From assembly GCA_910588065.1 (NCBI GenBank), contig CAJUPZ010000021.1, forward strand, positions 1 to 52,051: 52,051 bases of DNA, read 5' to 3'. This DNA is from an uncultured Muribaculaceae bacterium. Lineage in GTDB: Bacteria > Bacteroidota > Bacteroidia > Bacteroidales > Muribaculaceae. The notes under the pieces are model-generated. The model was not told the origin of the DNA, did no database searches, and was given only the letters and a program-made list of their open reading frames with translations. Each line of letters opens with the position of its first letter. Position 1 is the first letter of the stretch. The translations under genes and the position numbers were made by a program. This document shows positions 25,987 to 34,359 of this stretch, in pieces.

Positions 25987-28071
25987 TTATTCTTTTAACA
26001 GGAGGGTCACTTTTGTGCCTGCGGCAAGCTCTTTGCCCGGTGTGGGGGTCTGCGCGGCAACATATCCGGCTCCCTTGAAATCGACATTGTAGCCCGCGCG
26101 CTCAAGGGTGGCTATGGCATCGCGAAGGCCGTAGCCCACCACGCTGGGCACCCCTTTTGATGCGGAGGCGGGGTGTGCGATGCTCTTGTGGGTGCCGTTG
26201 GAGGTTATGTGCTTGCCCACTTTCTTGCCCTTGGCGGTGTTGGCTGTGGCGTATATGACAGGCGGGTCCACACGGGCCGGCTCGGCGCGGTAGTCGGAGC
26301 TGTTGTCAAGCATGCCTCTTGAATAGAGCTTCAGGGCAATGTTCTTCAGCACCTCTCCGCTTGTGCTTGCCGCGCCGAAAGCGTTTTGCTTGGGGTTGCA
26401 GGTGAGCACTATGCAAGAGTATTTGGGGCTCTCGGCGGGGAAGAAGCCGCAGAATGCCAGGCGTTTCTTGCCGGTGTTGTAGGCACCGCCCTCAATCATG
26501 TAGCAGGTGCCTGTTTTGCCGGCTATGCGCACATAATCGTTGCGCAGGCGCCGGCCTGTGCCATGGTCGCCCCACACCACATTGGTGAGCATGGTGCGCA
26601 TCTTGGCGGCATTGGTCTCGCTGCATATCCTGTCGCGGATGTAAGTCACCGGCATTACTGAATCGATGCCGTCGCCAATCAGCTGGCTCACCAGGCGCGG
26701 GCGAACATAGCGTCCCTCGTTGGCTATGGCGTTGTACACCGACAGGGTGTAGAGCGGCGGTATCTCGGTGGCGTAGCCGTAGCACTGGCGTGAAAGGGCT
26801 ATGCGTCCGCCGCGGTTTGACGGCACGGAGTCGACTCTCGGCACACTCTCGCCTGCTATGCCGGTGTTCATCGGCTCCAGAAATCCTATGTCTTTCAGGC
26901 GCGAGTAGAAGCCGCCCGGATTTGAATCATATTTGCGTGTTATGATTTTTGCCATGCCGATGTTGCTTGAACGCTCAATCACCTCCTTGACAGTCAGGGA
27001 GCCGACACCGTGGCTGTCGGTGATGGGTCTGCCCCCGGCGTAGGCGAATGAGCTGCCGGTGGACAGCACTTCGTCGAGGTTGTTGACAATTCCGTCCTCA
27101 AGGGCTATCATCATGGATATTGTCTTGACAACCGAGCCGGGTTCGTAGCCGAGCACGGCGCGGTTCATGCCCTCGATATAGTTATCGGCGTTGGGGTTTT
27201 TCTCAAGGTTGGAGATAGCTTTGATATCGCCGGTGGCCACATCCATCAGCACAGCCACGCCCCAGTCGGCGTTGCAGTATGTGAGCACATCGTTGAGTTC
27301 GTTTTCAACAATGTCCTGCATCTTGATATCTATTGTGGTGCGGATATTGTAGCCGGGAGTGGCGGGCACATCGGTCCAGTTGTAGATGCCTTTGGTCAGG
27401 GGCACCTTCTTGGAAAGTCCGGTTTTGCCGTAGAGCAGTGTGTCCAGAGCTTTTTCCAGACCGGATATTCCATGCACCTCCTTGCATTCGGCGGTTGCTC
27501 CCACACCCCCGATGCTTCGGCGCGCCATGTCGCCGTAGGGGTTCACCCGTTTCATCTTGCTCTCTACAGACAGACCGTTGCGGTTGCGGTTTTTGATGGA
27601 GAAAAACGGGAATGAGCGCAGCCGGCGGTAGTCGGCATAGCTGATGTTGTTGATGAGGCGATAGGCTCTCGGACGCTCGGCTTTTGCTTTGGCGAGCGGC
27701 TTTGCCATGTGTTCGCGCCACTGCGCTTTTGTTCGCGAGGGAAAATAGCGGGCCATGCTGTCGGCTATGGAATCGAGAGCCATACGGAAACGTTCCTCCA
27801 TGAAGCGCTCGCAGCGGAAGTCGATTCTCACTGTGTAGTAGCGCAGGTTTGCCGCGAGGATGCTGCCGTCGGCGGCGAGGATGTTGCCACGTTCGGGAAT
27901 GATTGTGTCGCAGCGCGACAGCTCTTTGTTAGCTTTCTTGTTCCACTCGTCGGCAGATATGACGGTTGTGTCCACGAGCTTGTATACAATGCCTATGCTC
28001 ATGAACAGGATGCCGGCTACTATCAGGCCGTAGCGGAAAAGGATGTGTTTCCTATTAGACTTTTTCTTCAT
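25987..28071 (-). CDS. ftsI: Septal penicillin-binding protein FtsI with one PASTA domain
   Basis: 694 residues. A short basic N terminus, one membrane helix at about 12-34, a pedestal domain, then the class B transpeptidase domain with SVVK at 313-316 (acylated Ser313), SSN at 368-370 and KTG at 519-521. The last 60 residues form a PASTA domain (PSVVGYGLRDAIATLERAGY and so on). It cross-links septal peptidoglycan with FtsW. The stop is followed by murE after 18 nt and the start overlaps the ftsL-like stop by four bases. PASTA-tailed FtsI is common in Bacteroidetes but not in E. coli. Confidence 0.97.
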   Translation of the reverse strand: MKKKSNRKHILFRYGLIVAGILFMSIGIVYKLVDTTVISADEWNKKANKELSRCDTIIPERGNILAADGSILAANLRYYTVRIDFRCERFMEERFRMALDSIADSMARYFPSRTKAQWREHMAKPLAKAKAERPRAYRLINNISYADYRRLRSFPFFSIKNRNRNGLSVESKMKRVNPYGDMARRSIGGVGATAECKEVHGISGLEKALDTLLYGKTGLSKKVPLTKGIYNWTDVPATPGYNIRTTIDIKMQDIVENELNDVLTYCNADWGVAVLMDVATGDIKAISNLEKNPNADNYIEGMNRAVLGYEPGSVVKTISMMIALEDGIVNNLDEVLSTGSSFAYAGGRPITDSHGVGSLTVKEVIERSSNIGMAKIITRKYDSNPGGFYSRLKDIGFLEPMNTGIAGESVPRVDSVPSNRGGRIALSRQCYGYATEIPPLYTLSVYNAIANEGRYVRPRLVSQLIGDGIDSVMPVTYIRDRICSETNAAKMRTMLTNVVWGDHGTGRRLRNDYVRIAGKTGTCYMIEGGAYNTGKKRLAFCGFFPAESPKYSCIVLTCNPKQNAFGAASTSGEVLKNIALKLYSRGMLDNSSDYRAEPARVDPPVIYATANTAKGKKVGKHITSNGTHKSIAHPASASKGVPSVVGYGLRDAIATLERAGYNVDFKGAGYVAAQTPTPGKELAAGTKVTLLLKE

Positions 28072-28418
28072 TTTTCATCAAGCTTAAAGGGTGGTCTGTC
28101 CTGTACTCTCAGATTAAGTCCCAGAGAATCAATCAGCTGTTGCATGGATGATTCGCGTGTGTGGCTCATGTAGGCGCTGCGCACCCGCAGACGCTCGGTT
28201 TTTACAATCTCCAGCTCGGTTGTGAGCCGGCGTATCTCCTCCATCTTTGTCTGGCAGGTGTATTTCTGTGTGATATAGAGCATCACGACAACTACCGCCG
28301 CAAACACTGTCAGCCAGTTGCGGGCAAAAAAGTCGCTGCTTAGCACCTCTCCCTGGCGTATGCGCTTGATCAGGCCCGGTTTTTCCTCTTTTTTATTTCT
28401 GCTCTTTGTGGTTGCCAT
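28068..28418 (-). CDS. ftsL: FtsL-like cell division protein
   Basis: 116 residues: a basic cytoplasmic end of about 45 residues, one membrane helix at about 34-52 (TVFAAVVVVMLYIT), then a coiled-coil stretch (KMEEIRRLTTELEIVKTERLRVRSAY) and a short tail. This is the topology of FtsL, which bridges the FtsB/FtsQ and FtsW/FtsI parts of the divisome. Similarity to E. coli FtsL is weak, so the call rests on topology and on its fixed place between rsmH and ftsI, which it overlaps by four bases. Confidence 0.8.
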   Translation of the reverse strand: MATTKSRNKKEEKPGLIKRIRQGEVLSSDFFARNWLTVFAAVVVVMLYITQKYTCQTKMEEIRRLTTELEIVKTERLRVRSAYMSHTRESSMQQLIDSLGLNLRVQDRPPFKLDEK

Positions 28419-28437
28419 AGCTTTTTGTGGTAGCGGA

Positions 28438-29352
28438 TCAGTTCTCTTTTCGGGTGGCTATTCTCAGCTTTGCGCTGCGAGAGCGCGGATTGCGCTCTAT
28501 CTCGGCCTCGTCAGGCACCACCGGTTTGGAGCCGAGCATCTTGAACGGTGCCTCGCTGCGGCCGAACAGGTCTTTGTTTTCCCGGCCTTCGACATTGCCG
28601 GTGCGCATGAAGTTTTTCACCATGCGGTCCTCGAGCGAATGGTAGGTTATTATGGCCAGACGTCCGCCCGGTTTTATCACTTTTGCTGTCTGCTCAAGGA
28701 ATGAGCGCAGCGCGTCAAGCTCGCCGTTGACCTCTATGCGCAGCGCCTGAAATATCATGGCAAGCTCTTTTTTCTCCTGACGCGGATTGATGAATGGCTT
28801 TATGATTTCAAGCAGACGCTCAACTGTGTCAACCGGCTTTTCGCTCCTGGCCTTGACTATCGCGGCAGCGATGCGGCGCGAGGCTTTCACTTCGCCGTAA
28901 AGATACAGCACATCCGCGATTTTTTCCTCGGCTGCGCTGCTGAGAAACTGTGCGGCCGTGGTGGATGCCTTGCGGTTCATGCGCATGTCAAGCGCTCCGC
29001 TCCATCTGAAGGAGAAGCCGCGCCCGGCATCATCAAAGTGGTGAAATGACACCCCCAGGTCGGCAAGCACTCCGTCAACCCCCTCCACTCCGTAGTAGCG
29101 CATGAAGTTGGAGAGATAGCGGAAGTTGGAGTACACAATTGTAAACCGGGGGTCGTCAAATGCTCTCTCCACAGCATCCTCATCCTGGTCAAAGGAGTAT
29201 AGATGGCCCTGGGCATCAAGCGATTCCATAATGGCGCGCGAGTGGCCGCCACCTCCGAATGTGGCATCGACATACACTCCGCCGGGCTTGATGTCGAGGG
29301 CGGCGAGAGTCTGGGGCAATAGAGCCGGTATGTGATAGATTTCTTGTTGCAT
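28438..29352 (-). CDS. rsmH: 16S rRNA (cytosine1402-N4)-methyltransferase RsmH
   Basis: 304 residues. It has HIPALLPQTL near the start, the SAM motif VDATFGGGGHS, LADLGVSFHHFDDAGRGFSFR and the C-terminal RLAIITYHSLEDRMVKNF and RNPRSRSAKLR. It methylates C1402 in the 16S rRNA decoding centre. It opens the dcw unit here, followed 19 nt later by the ftsL-like gene. In many bacteria mraZ precedes it; here the upstream 303 nt hold only promoters and then a divergent dehydrogenase gene. Confidence 0.97.
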   Translation of the reverse strand: MQQEIYHIPALLPQTLAALDIKPGGVYVDATFGGGGHSRAIMESLDAQGHLYSFDQDEDAVERAFDDPRFTIVYSNFRYLSNFMRYYGVEGVDGVLADLGVSFHHFDDAGRGFSFRWSGALDMRMNRKASTTAAQFLSSAAEEKIADVLYLYGEVKASRRIAAAIVKARSEKPVDTVERLLEIIKPFINPRQEKKELAMIFQALRIEVNGELDALRSFLEQTAKVIKPGGRLAIITYHSLEDRMVKNFMRTGNVEGRENKDLFGRSEAPFKMLGSKPVVPDEAEIERNPRSRSAKLRIATRKEN

Positions 29353-29398
29353 GGCAGCGTGATGGAAGCTTTTTGACGGTAATGATTCTTTCAGGTTG

Positions 29399-29431
29399 TA
29401 AAGTTAGTGATTTTTGGGTGTAATTTACAAA
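29399..29431 (-). promoter_or_regulatory. Candidate promoter of the dcw cluster
   Basis: On the minus strand TTTG (29428-29431), a 21-nt spacer and TAACTTTA (29399-29406), one base off TAnnTTTG. Transcription would begin about 40 nt before the rsmH ATG. It is the only good candidate upstream of the twelve-gene unit. Confidence 0.5.
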
Positions 29432-29572
29432 CTTAAACTCAAAATTTTGTCGCTTGTTAATAACTTGGTTAAGCACTGATCTAAATGGTGGTTGATTTTC
29501 AAGGCTTTACCATTTGGATTAGCCACCCTTTGCGTTTGCAATTGTAAATTTAACGTTTTTCCGCTCCGCTAT

Positions 29573-29604
29573 TTTGTTTTTACCTTACAAAACCCCTAAC
29601 TTAG
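29573..29604 (+). promoter_or_regulatory. Candidate promoter of the saccharopine dehydrogenase-like gene
   Basis: TTTG at 29573-29576, a 20-nt spacer and TAACTTAG at 29597-29604 (one base off consensus), followed by an AT-rich leader of about 45 nt up to the ATG. Confidence 0.5.
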
Positions 29605-29655
29605 CGGTCTGATGAGTTTATTCTGAATAAAATATCAATAATTTTATAATAAAAA

Positions 29656-30852
29656 ATGGCTAAAGTTATAATTATCGGAGCAGGTGGCGTGGGCACTGTG
29701 GTTGCCTATAAGTGCGCGCAGAATCCGGAGGTGTTTACCGAGATAGTGCTCGCCTCACGCACAAAAAGCAAATGCGATGCTATCGCCAAGGCTATTGGCA
29801 AGCCTAACATCACTACCGACAGTGTTGACGCTGACAGTGTTGACCAACTGAAGGCTCTGTTTGAGCGCCACAAGCCGCAACTCGTTATCAATGTGGCTCT
29901 TCCGTATCAGGACCTCACAATCATGGAGGCATGTCTCGCCTGTGGTGTCAACTATCTCGACACTGCAAACTACGAGCCTAAGGATGTGGCTCATTTTGAA
30001 TATTCATGGCAGTGGGCCTACCGTGAGAAGTTTGAAAAGGCAGGGCTCACAGCTATTCTCGGTTGCGGTTTCGACCCGGGTGTATCCGGCGTGTTCACAG
30101 CCTATGCGGCGAAGCACTATTTCGACGCTATGGAAACTCTTGATATCGTGGACTGTAATGCAGGCGACCACGGCAAGGCTTTCGCCACCAATTTTAATCC
30201 CGAAATCAACATCCGTGAGATCACTCAGAACGGCCGCTACTGGCAGGATGGTGAGTGGGTTACAACCAAGCCACTCGAATTTCATCAGCCGCTGACATAT
30301 CCGAACATCGGCCCCCGCGAATCATACCTTCTCTATCACGAGGAGCTCGAAAGCCTTGTGCAGAATTTCCCCACAATCAAGAGAGCCCGCTTCTGGATGA
30401 CTTTCGGACAGGAATACCTCACCCACCTGCGTGTTATCCAGAATATCGGCATGGCCCGGATAGATGAGGTGGACTACAATGGCACTAAAATCGTGCCTCT
30501 GCAGTTTCTCAAGGCTGTGCTGCCAAATCCGCAGGACCTCGGCGAGAACTATCATGGCGAAACATCCATCGGCTGCCGCATAAGCGGTGTCGGTAAGGAT
30601 GGAAAGCCCCTGACTTACTATATTTACAACAATTGCAGCCATGAGGAGGCATACAAGGAAACCGGTATGCAGGCTGTGAGCTACACCACCGGCGTGCCCG
30701 CCATGATAGGGGCTATGATGTTCCTCACAGGCAAATGGAACAAGCCGGGCGTGCACAATGTGGAGGAGTTTGATCCGGATCCGTTCATGGCTCAGCTTTC
30801 TGTTCAGGGTCTGCCCTGGCACGAGGTGGTCAACGGCGACCTTGAGCTTTGA
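29656..30852 (+). CDS. Saccharopine dehydrogenase family protein, probable carboxynorspermidine synthase
   Basis: 398 residues. An N-terminal NADP-type Rossmann motif (KVIIIGAGGVGTVVAYKCA) and the family segment CGFDPGVSGVFTAYA support a saccharopine dehydrogenase fold. Length and the conserved LDIVDCNAGDHG and NFNPEINIREI stretches match the carboxynorspermidine/carboxyspermidine dehydrogenases used by gut Bacteroidales to make spermidine from putrescine and aspartate semialdehyde. The decarboxylase partner (nspC) is not in the window, so the exact substrate is from family knowledge. The last 23 nt overlap the end of the convergent TPR gene. Confidence 0.85.
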   Translation: MAKVIIIGAGGVGTVVAYKCAQNPEVFTEIVLASRTKSKCDAIAKAIGKPNITTDSVDADSVDQLKALFERHKPQLVINVALPYQDLTIMEACLACGVNYLDTANYEPKDVAHFEYSWQWAYREKFEKAGLTAILGCGFDPGVSGVFTAYAAKHYFDAMETLDIVDCNAGDHGKAFATNFNPEINIREITQNGRYWQDGEWVTTKPLEFHQPLTYPNIGPRESYLLYHEELESLVQNFPTIKRARFWMTFGQEYLTHLRVIQNIGMARIDEVDYNGTKIVPLQFLKAVLPNPQDLGENYHGETSIGCRISGVGKDGKPLTYYIYNNCSHEEAYKETGMQAVSYTTGVPAMIGAMMFLTGKWNKPGVHNVEEFDPDPFMAQLSVQGLPWHEVVNGDLEL

Positions 30853-31558
30853 TTCCCAGCTTTTTCTCCAGATAAGGAGTTGGCGAAATATTATAGGCGC
30901 GGCGCAGATATTCTGCGCCCGCTTTTTTATTGCCGCGTGCCCACTCGGAGTTGCCGAGATACAGAAGTGCGGTCAGGTCATTCGGCGATATGCCGATAAT
31001 GCGTTTGTAAACATTTTCCGCACCCTCAATATCATTGCAGTCGAGATAGCCCTGCGCCAGCAGACGCAGATAGCCGATGTCATCGGGCAGCCCGGCAAGC
31101 ATACGCCGGGCGTACTTTACCGTTTCCGGGCCTATGCGGCGAAATGCGAAGTAATGAAGAAGGCGCTGGTCTACAGCTCTTTGAAGCCAGGGCTCGGCGC
31201 TGGCTATATTCTCAAGATACTCTTCGTAGACCGTTGGCCGGCCAATTGCCACTGATGCACGCTCAACTCCGCTGAACAGCGAGTCAACCACCACGATATG
31301 CTCTATCGCGCGGCGGGTAAGCCTCTGCTGGCTTAGGGTATCGCTTGCCATACCTGCCGCAACAAGAGCGTTGACGTATGTCGGGCACTCGCCGGGGCGT
31401 TCATCAAGCATAAGGTCGTACATCGCAAGCGCGCTCCGCCATTCGTGCTGCTTGTAGAAGCGCCCGGCTTTGGCGGCGATTGAGTCGTAGGGCAACTGCG
31501 CGTATGACACTATGGCAAAAACCGCACATACAGCTGCCGGCAATATTTTTCTTAACAT
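30830..31558 (-). CDS. Exported tetratricopeptide-repeat protein
   Basis: 242 residues. A signal peptide (LPAAVCAVFAIVSYAQ) is followed by TPR-like helical pairs: KAGRFYKQHEWRSALAMYDLMLDERP near the N terminus, and AQGYLDCNDIEGAENVYKRIIGISPNDLTALLYLGNSEWARGNKKAGAEYLRRAYNISP-type repeats at about 165-230 (longer than I quote in one piece elsewhere; key residues are the A/Y/G helix contacts). It is probably a periplasmic scaffold for protein binding; no enzyme motif is seen. Its start overlaps the HTH/S24 gene stop by seven bases, and its 3' end overlaps the convergent dehydrogenase gene. Confidence 0.78.
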   Translation of the reverse strand: MLRKILPAAVCAVFAIVSYAQLPYDSIAAKAGRFYKQHEWRSALAMYDLMLDERPGECPTYVNALVAAGMASDTLSQQRLTRRAIEHIVVVDSLFSGVERASVAIGRPTVYEEYLENIASAEPWLQRAVDQRLLHYFAFRRIGPETVKYARRMLAGLPDDIGYLRLLAQGYLDCNDIEGAENVYKRIIGISPNDLTALLYLGNSEWARGNKKAGAEYLRRAYNISPTPYLEKKLGIKAQGRR

Positions 31559-32223
31559 CTCAGCTGATAATTAATGATTGCGTCTACCAGATACAGCGCC
31601 TTGATGTCCGCACGGTCAACAATCATGTCGTCGTAATCGCTGTTGGCGCTGACAAGTCTTATCTTTTCTTCATCGTCGGCCCTGCGCACATATTTCACCA
31701 ATCGGTAGTCTTCCATCACTATAACGTAAATCTGGCCCCAAAAGATGTTGCGGCAGTCGTTTGTGGGGTTGATTGAGATGTATGCCCCCGGCAGAATAAC
31801 AGGTGTCATGCTGTCGCCGCTCACTCTCACAATGACATCCCCGCGCTTGAGGCTTGGCAGGCTTATCTGTCCGATAATGCGCTCTTCTGTAAATATTTGC
31901 GACAGCTCCTCTGTGCCGGCAACAACATCTATGTCGTATATCGGCACAACTGCCCCGCGGCCCGGTGAGCTCTCCTTGGGAAATGGCACATCCTTGCCCT
32001 CGGCAAGCCACGACTTGGACACTCCGAGCGCAACAGCTATTCGGTTCATAAGTCCTTCGGTGATAGGAAGGCGGCCATTGATGTGCTTGGACATATTTGT
32101 GTGGTCGATGCCTATGCGCCGCGCAAATTCTTTCTGGGTTATGCCGAGTTTCTTGATTATAAAGCGTATCCTGTCGGCAGGCGTCACTCTGTCCTCTTCG
32201 GTGCTATCCATATTCATTTGCAT
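31552..32223 (-). CDS. HTH (XRE-type) plus S24 peptidase-like regulator
   Basis: 223 residues from the ATG at 32223; ATGs at 32217 and 32211 are possible, while the longer frame to 32250 starts upstream of the predicted transcript. N-terminal helix-turn-helix at about 20-70 (LGITQKEFARRIGIDHTNMS, NGRLPITEGLMNRIAVALGV). C-terminal LexA/S24 domain with the Ser of SGDSMTP and the Lys of RLVKYV, the usual catalytic pair. A possible Ala-Gly cleavage point (VVAGT) lies between the domains. It probably represses genes, perhaps its own, and may be inactivated by self-cleavage. No phage genes are near, so a cellular regulator is more likely than a prophage repressor. Confidence 0.85.
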   Translation of the reverse strand: MQMNMDSTEEDRVTPADRIRFIIKKLGITQKEFARRIGIDHTNMSKHINGRLPITEGLMNRIAVALGVSKSWLAEGKDVPFPKESSPGRGAVVPIYDIDVVAGTEELSQIFTEERIIGQISLPSLKRGDVIVRVSGDSMTPVILPGAYISINPTNDCRNIFWGQIYVIVMEDYRLVKYVRRADDEEKIRLVSANSDYDDMIVDRADIKALYLVDAIINYQLRC

Positions 32224-32247
32224 AAGGGTGTTGTTGTGGTGTTTATG

Positions 32248-32278
32248 CAAAGATATGCTATATTTGGCTATTTACCAA
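32248..32278 (-). promoter_or_regulatory. Promoter of the HTH/S24 gene
   Basis: On the minus strand TTG (32276-32278), a 20-nt spacer and TATCTTTG (32248-32255) followed by C. The spacer holds an imperfect ATATnnnATAT palindrome (about 32253-32263) that could be an operator for self-repression; this last part is speculative. Confidence 0.65.
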
Positions 32279-32293
32279 CTGAAATTACAAGAT

Positions 32294-32794
32294 TTAACCA
32301 ACTTCCGCTCTTTCCTGCGGAGTGGCTACTGCTATGAGCGCGGTGTCAGAGGGCAGATACTCGATGATAAAACTGCGCCCGTCTGGCACAATCGCTTTAT
32401 CTGCACTCAGCGATATGTCATGGATTGTGAGCCCATCGCAGGCTGCGGCCTTGAAGGTGGCCTCTTTGGCTGTCCATGCGTGGAGCAGGCTCGCGCTATC
32501 ATCTTCCGGTCTCATGAATTTGTCTCGCACCCGCTCAAGCTGCGGACGTGGCGCTTCGATGTCAATACCTATCGGCCCGGCGCTCACGGCAAGGATAGCT
32601 TTGCCTCCTCCGTGGCTCACAGATATATGGCTCTCCACTCCTGCTATGTACGGCGCGCCGTTTTGACGGTGGCATAGCTCTCTGTTGCCGAAAGCGGTGC
32701 GCACAAGAGTGTCGACAGCTCTTCTTTCGGCGCTCCGGCCGCGTCCGTCAAGCTCTATTATATATAAGGTGTAGCCGTTGCGCTCTATTTTCAT
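32294..32794 (-). CDS. 4'-phosphopantetheinyl transferase superfamily protein
   Basis: 166 residues, shorter than Sfp but with the family core: VSHGGGKAILAVS, the Mg-binding GIDIEAPRP (Asp and Glu) at about 75-83, and the WTAKEATFKAAA motif at about 106-117. It moves the phosphopantetheine arm of CoA onto acyl- or peptidyl-carrier proteins. It lies one base after the gldE-like gene, so the two share a transcript. Bacteroidales often keep this pair together as far as I recall. Acyl carrier protein is the most likely substrate. Confidence 0.88.
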   Translation of the reverse strand: MKIERNGYTLYIIELDGRGRSAERRAVDTLVRTAFGNRELCHRQNGAPYIAGVESHISVSHGGGKAILAVSAGPIGIDIEAPRPQLERVRDKFMRPEDDSASLLHAWTAKEATFKAAACDGLTIHDISLSADKAIVPDGRSFIIEYLPSDTALIAVATPQERAEVG

Positions 32795-32795
32795 C

Positions 32796-34148
32796 TCAAC
32801 CGGCGGGCTGCTGAACCTCGGGCATAACCTTCACTCTCACACTCGCTATCCTGTGGCCGTTGATGTCCAGAATCAGGAAGCGGCAGCGCCCGTATACCAT
32901 CGGCTCTTTCTCTTTCGGAAAATCCCCCTTGATGGCGAGCAGCATACCCGCAAGGGTCTCGCAGTCCGATGCCACCTCCTTGAATTCATCCTCCTCAAGG
33001 CCGGTGATTCTGAAAAAGTCGCCGAGAAGGGTTTTGCCTTCGAAGATATAAGTGTCGTCCGGAAGCTTTTTATAGGTTTTCTCCTCCTCGTCATACTCAT
33101 CATTGATATCGCCTACTATCTCCTCGAGCACATCCTCCATTGTGACAATTCCTTGGGTGCCTCCAAACTCATCCACAACTATGGCCATGTGGATGCGGCG
33201 GCGACGGAAATCCTCGAGCAGGTCGTCAATCATTCTGCTCTCAGGCACAAAATAAGGCTGGCGCAGCAGCTTGTGCCAGTCGAAATCGGAATCCGCTTTT
33301 CCGATATGGGGTAGCAGGTCGCGTGAGTAGAGCACCCCTTTGATATTGTCCTGCGAGCCTTCACACACCGGCAGACGGCTGTAGCCGCTGTCTATCACAG
33401 TAGTCATCACCTCGTCAAAGGTGGCCTCTATGTCAAGGGTTGTCATGTCAACCCTCGGGGTCATGACCTCGCTTGCGGTGGTGTCGCCGAATTTGAGAAT
33501 ACCCTCAAGCATCTCCTTCTCATCTCCAGCCTGCACATCTGTGATTTCGAGAGCTTGAGAAAGGTCGTCGGCGGTCACATCGTCATCCTTCTTTGTCACA
33601 ACCTTGTTGACTATGATGGTGCTGCGCTCAAGCATCGCCGCCAGCGGCTTGAAAATCAGGGTCAGTGCCTTAACCCCTCCGGTAGAGAAACGCACCCAGC
33701 GCATATTGTCGCTGTTGGCTATCAGCTTGGGTAATATCTCGCCGAAAAGCAGTATGAGAAAGGTTAGTATTACGGTCTGGAGAATGAAGCTCAGCACCTC
33801 GCTCATACCCTCAAACACAGGGCCGAGGGCAAAGTTACAGAGCACAACTATAGTTACATTCACCAGATTGTTCGCTATCAGAATCGTGGCCAGCAGACGC
33901 TCCGGTGCCTTGACAAGCCTGAGCGCGGCCTCACCCGACGGGCTTTCCTCGAGCTCCTCGCACTGGCGCTCCGTCAAGGAAAAAAATGCTATCTCACTTC
34001 CAGACACAAAGCCGGACACAAGCAGCGCAAGCAGCGCAAGCACAAGCGCTATTATCTGACCTACGCCGAAACTCTCCGGCAGTCCAACGTTTATTGCAGA
34101 AAAAATACCGGCAACGCAATCTGCGGCTGGCAAAGGATCAATATCCAA
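32796..34148 (-). CDS. gldE: GldE-like CNNM/hemolysin-family CBS-domain membrane protein
   Basis: 450 residues from a TTG codon at 34148; no ATG or GTG exists between the upstream stop and the first membrane helix, and the resulting MDIDPLP start is like GldE proteins. Order: four hydrophobic segments (DUF21, about 30-180), a pair of CBS domains (VMTPRVDMTTLDIEATFDEV, and the DEFGGTQGIVTMEDVLEEIVGDI signature), then the CorC_HlyC transporter-associated domain. In Flavobacterium GldE supports gliding and type IX secretion; in non-gliding Bacteroidales the role is unclear, possibly Mg or other ion transport. Promoter at 34209-34239. Confidence 0.85.
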   Translation of the reverse strand: MDIDPLPAADCVAGIFSAINVGLPESFGVGQIIALVLALLALLVSGFVSGSEIAFFSLTERQCEELEESPSGEAALRLVKAPERLLATILIANNLVNVTIVVLCNFALGPVFEGMSEVLSFILQTVILTFLILLFGEILPKLIANSDNMRWVRFSTGGVKALTLIFKPLAAMLERSTIIVNKVVTKKDDDVTADDLSQALEITDVQAGDEKEMLEGILKFGDTTASEVMTPRVDMTTLDIEATFDEVMTTVIDSGYSRLPVCEGSQDNIKGVLYSRDLLPHIGKADSDFDWHKLLRQPYFVPESRMIDDLLEDFRRRRIHMAIVVDEFGGTQGIVTMEDVLEEIVGDINDEYDEEEKTYKKLPDDTYIFEGKTLLGDFFRITGLEEDEFKEVASDCETLAGMLLAIKGDFPKEKEPMVYGRCRFLILDINGHRIASVRVKVMPEVQQPAG

Positions 34149-34208
34149 ATCTCGAGATTTTAGTTAAACATAAAGTGCGCGGCAGACACTCCGCCACGCT
34201 TTTGCCTG

Positions 34209-34239
34209 CAAAGGTAAGGCTTTTATCTATCCCCACCAA
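34209..34239 (-). promoter_or_regulatory. Promoter of the gldE-like operon
   Basis: On the minus strand TTG (34237-34239), a 20-nt spacer and TACCTTTG (34209-34216) followed by C. The leader before the TTG start is about 55 nt. Confidence 0.68.
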
Positions 34240-34267
34240 ATATTTCTCTTGATACAAAAGCTTATAC

Positions 34268-34303
34268 AAAAGCGGCGGCGCGCGGAGTTGGACTCTGCGC
34301 GCC
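34268..34303 (-). terminator. Hairpin terminator of sigma copy 2
   Basis: On the minus strand GGCGCGCAGAGT and ACTCCGCGCGCC arms (one A-C mismatch) around CCA, at 34277-34303, followed by GCCGC and four T. The same element ends copies 1 and 3. Confidence 0.65.
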
Positions 34304-34359
34304 GTGCGTTTGTGTATGTGTGTGTGGTTTGGTTGTGTGTTTTTGGCTGCGGGGAGAGA

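Larger units (their letters stand above)
29353..29655. other. 303-nt divergent intergenic region, no gene
   Basis: AT-rich gap between rsmH (leftward) and the dehydrogenase gene (rightward). It contains one promoter facing each way (29399-29431 minus, 29573-29604 plus). I saw no mraZ open frame, no RNA gene and no terminator. A short near-repeat, ATGGTGGTTGATTTTCAAGG then CTTTACCATTTGG, gives no convincing stem. Confidence 0.6.

Noticed and set aside
31552..32223. Prophage repressor
   Set aside because: No integrase, structural or replication phage gene is nearby; the neighbours are ordinary cellular genes.
34304..34345. GT-rich tract as a phase-variation repeat
   Set aside because: It lies after the stop codon of the sigma gene and differs in length between copies without affecting any reading frame or promoter.
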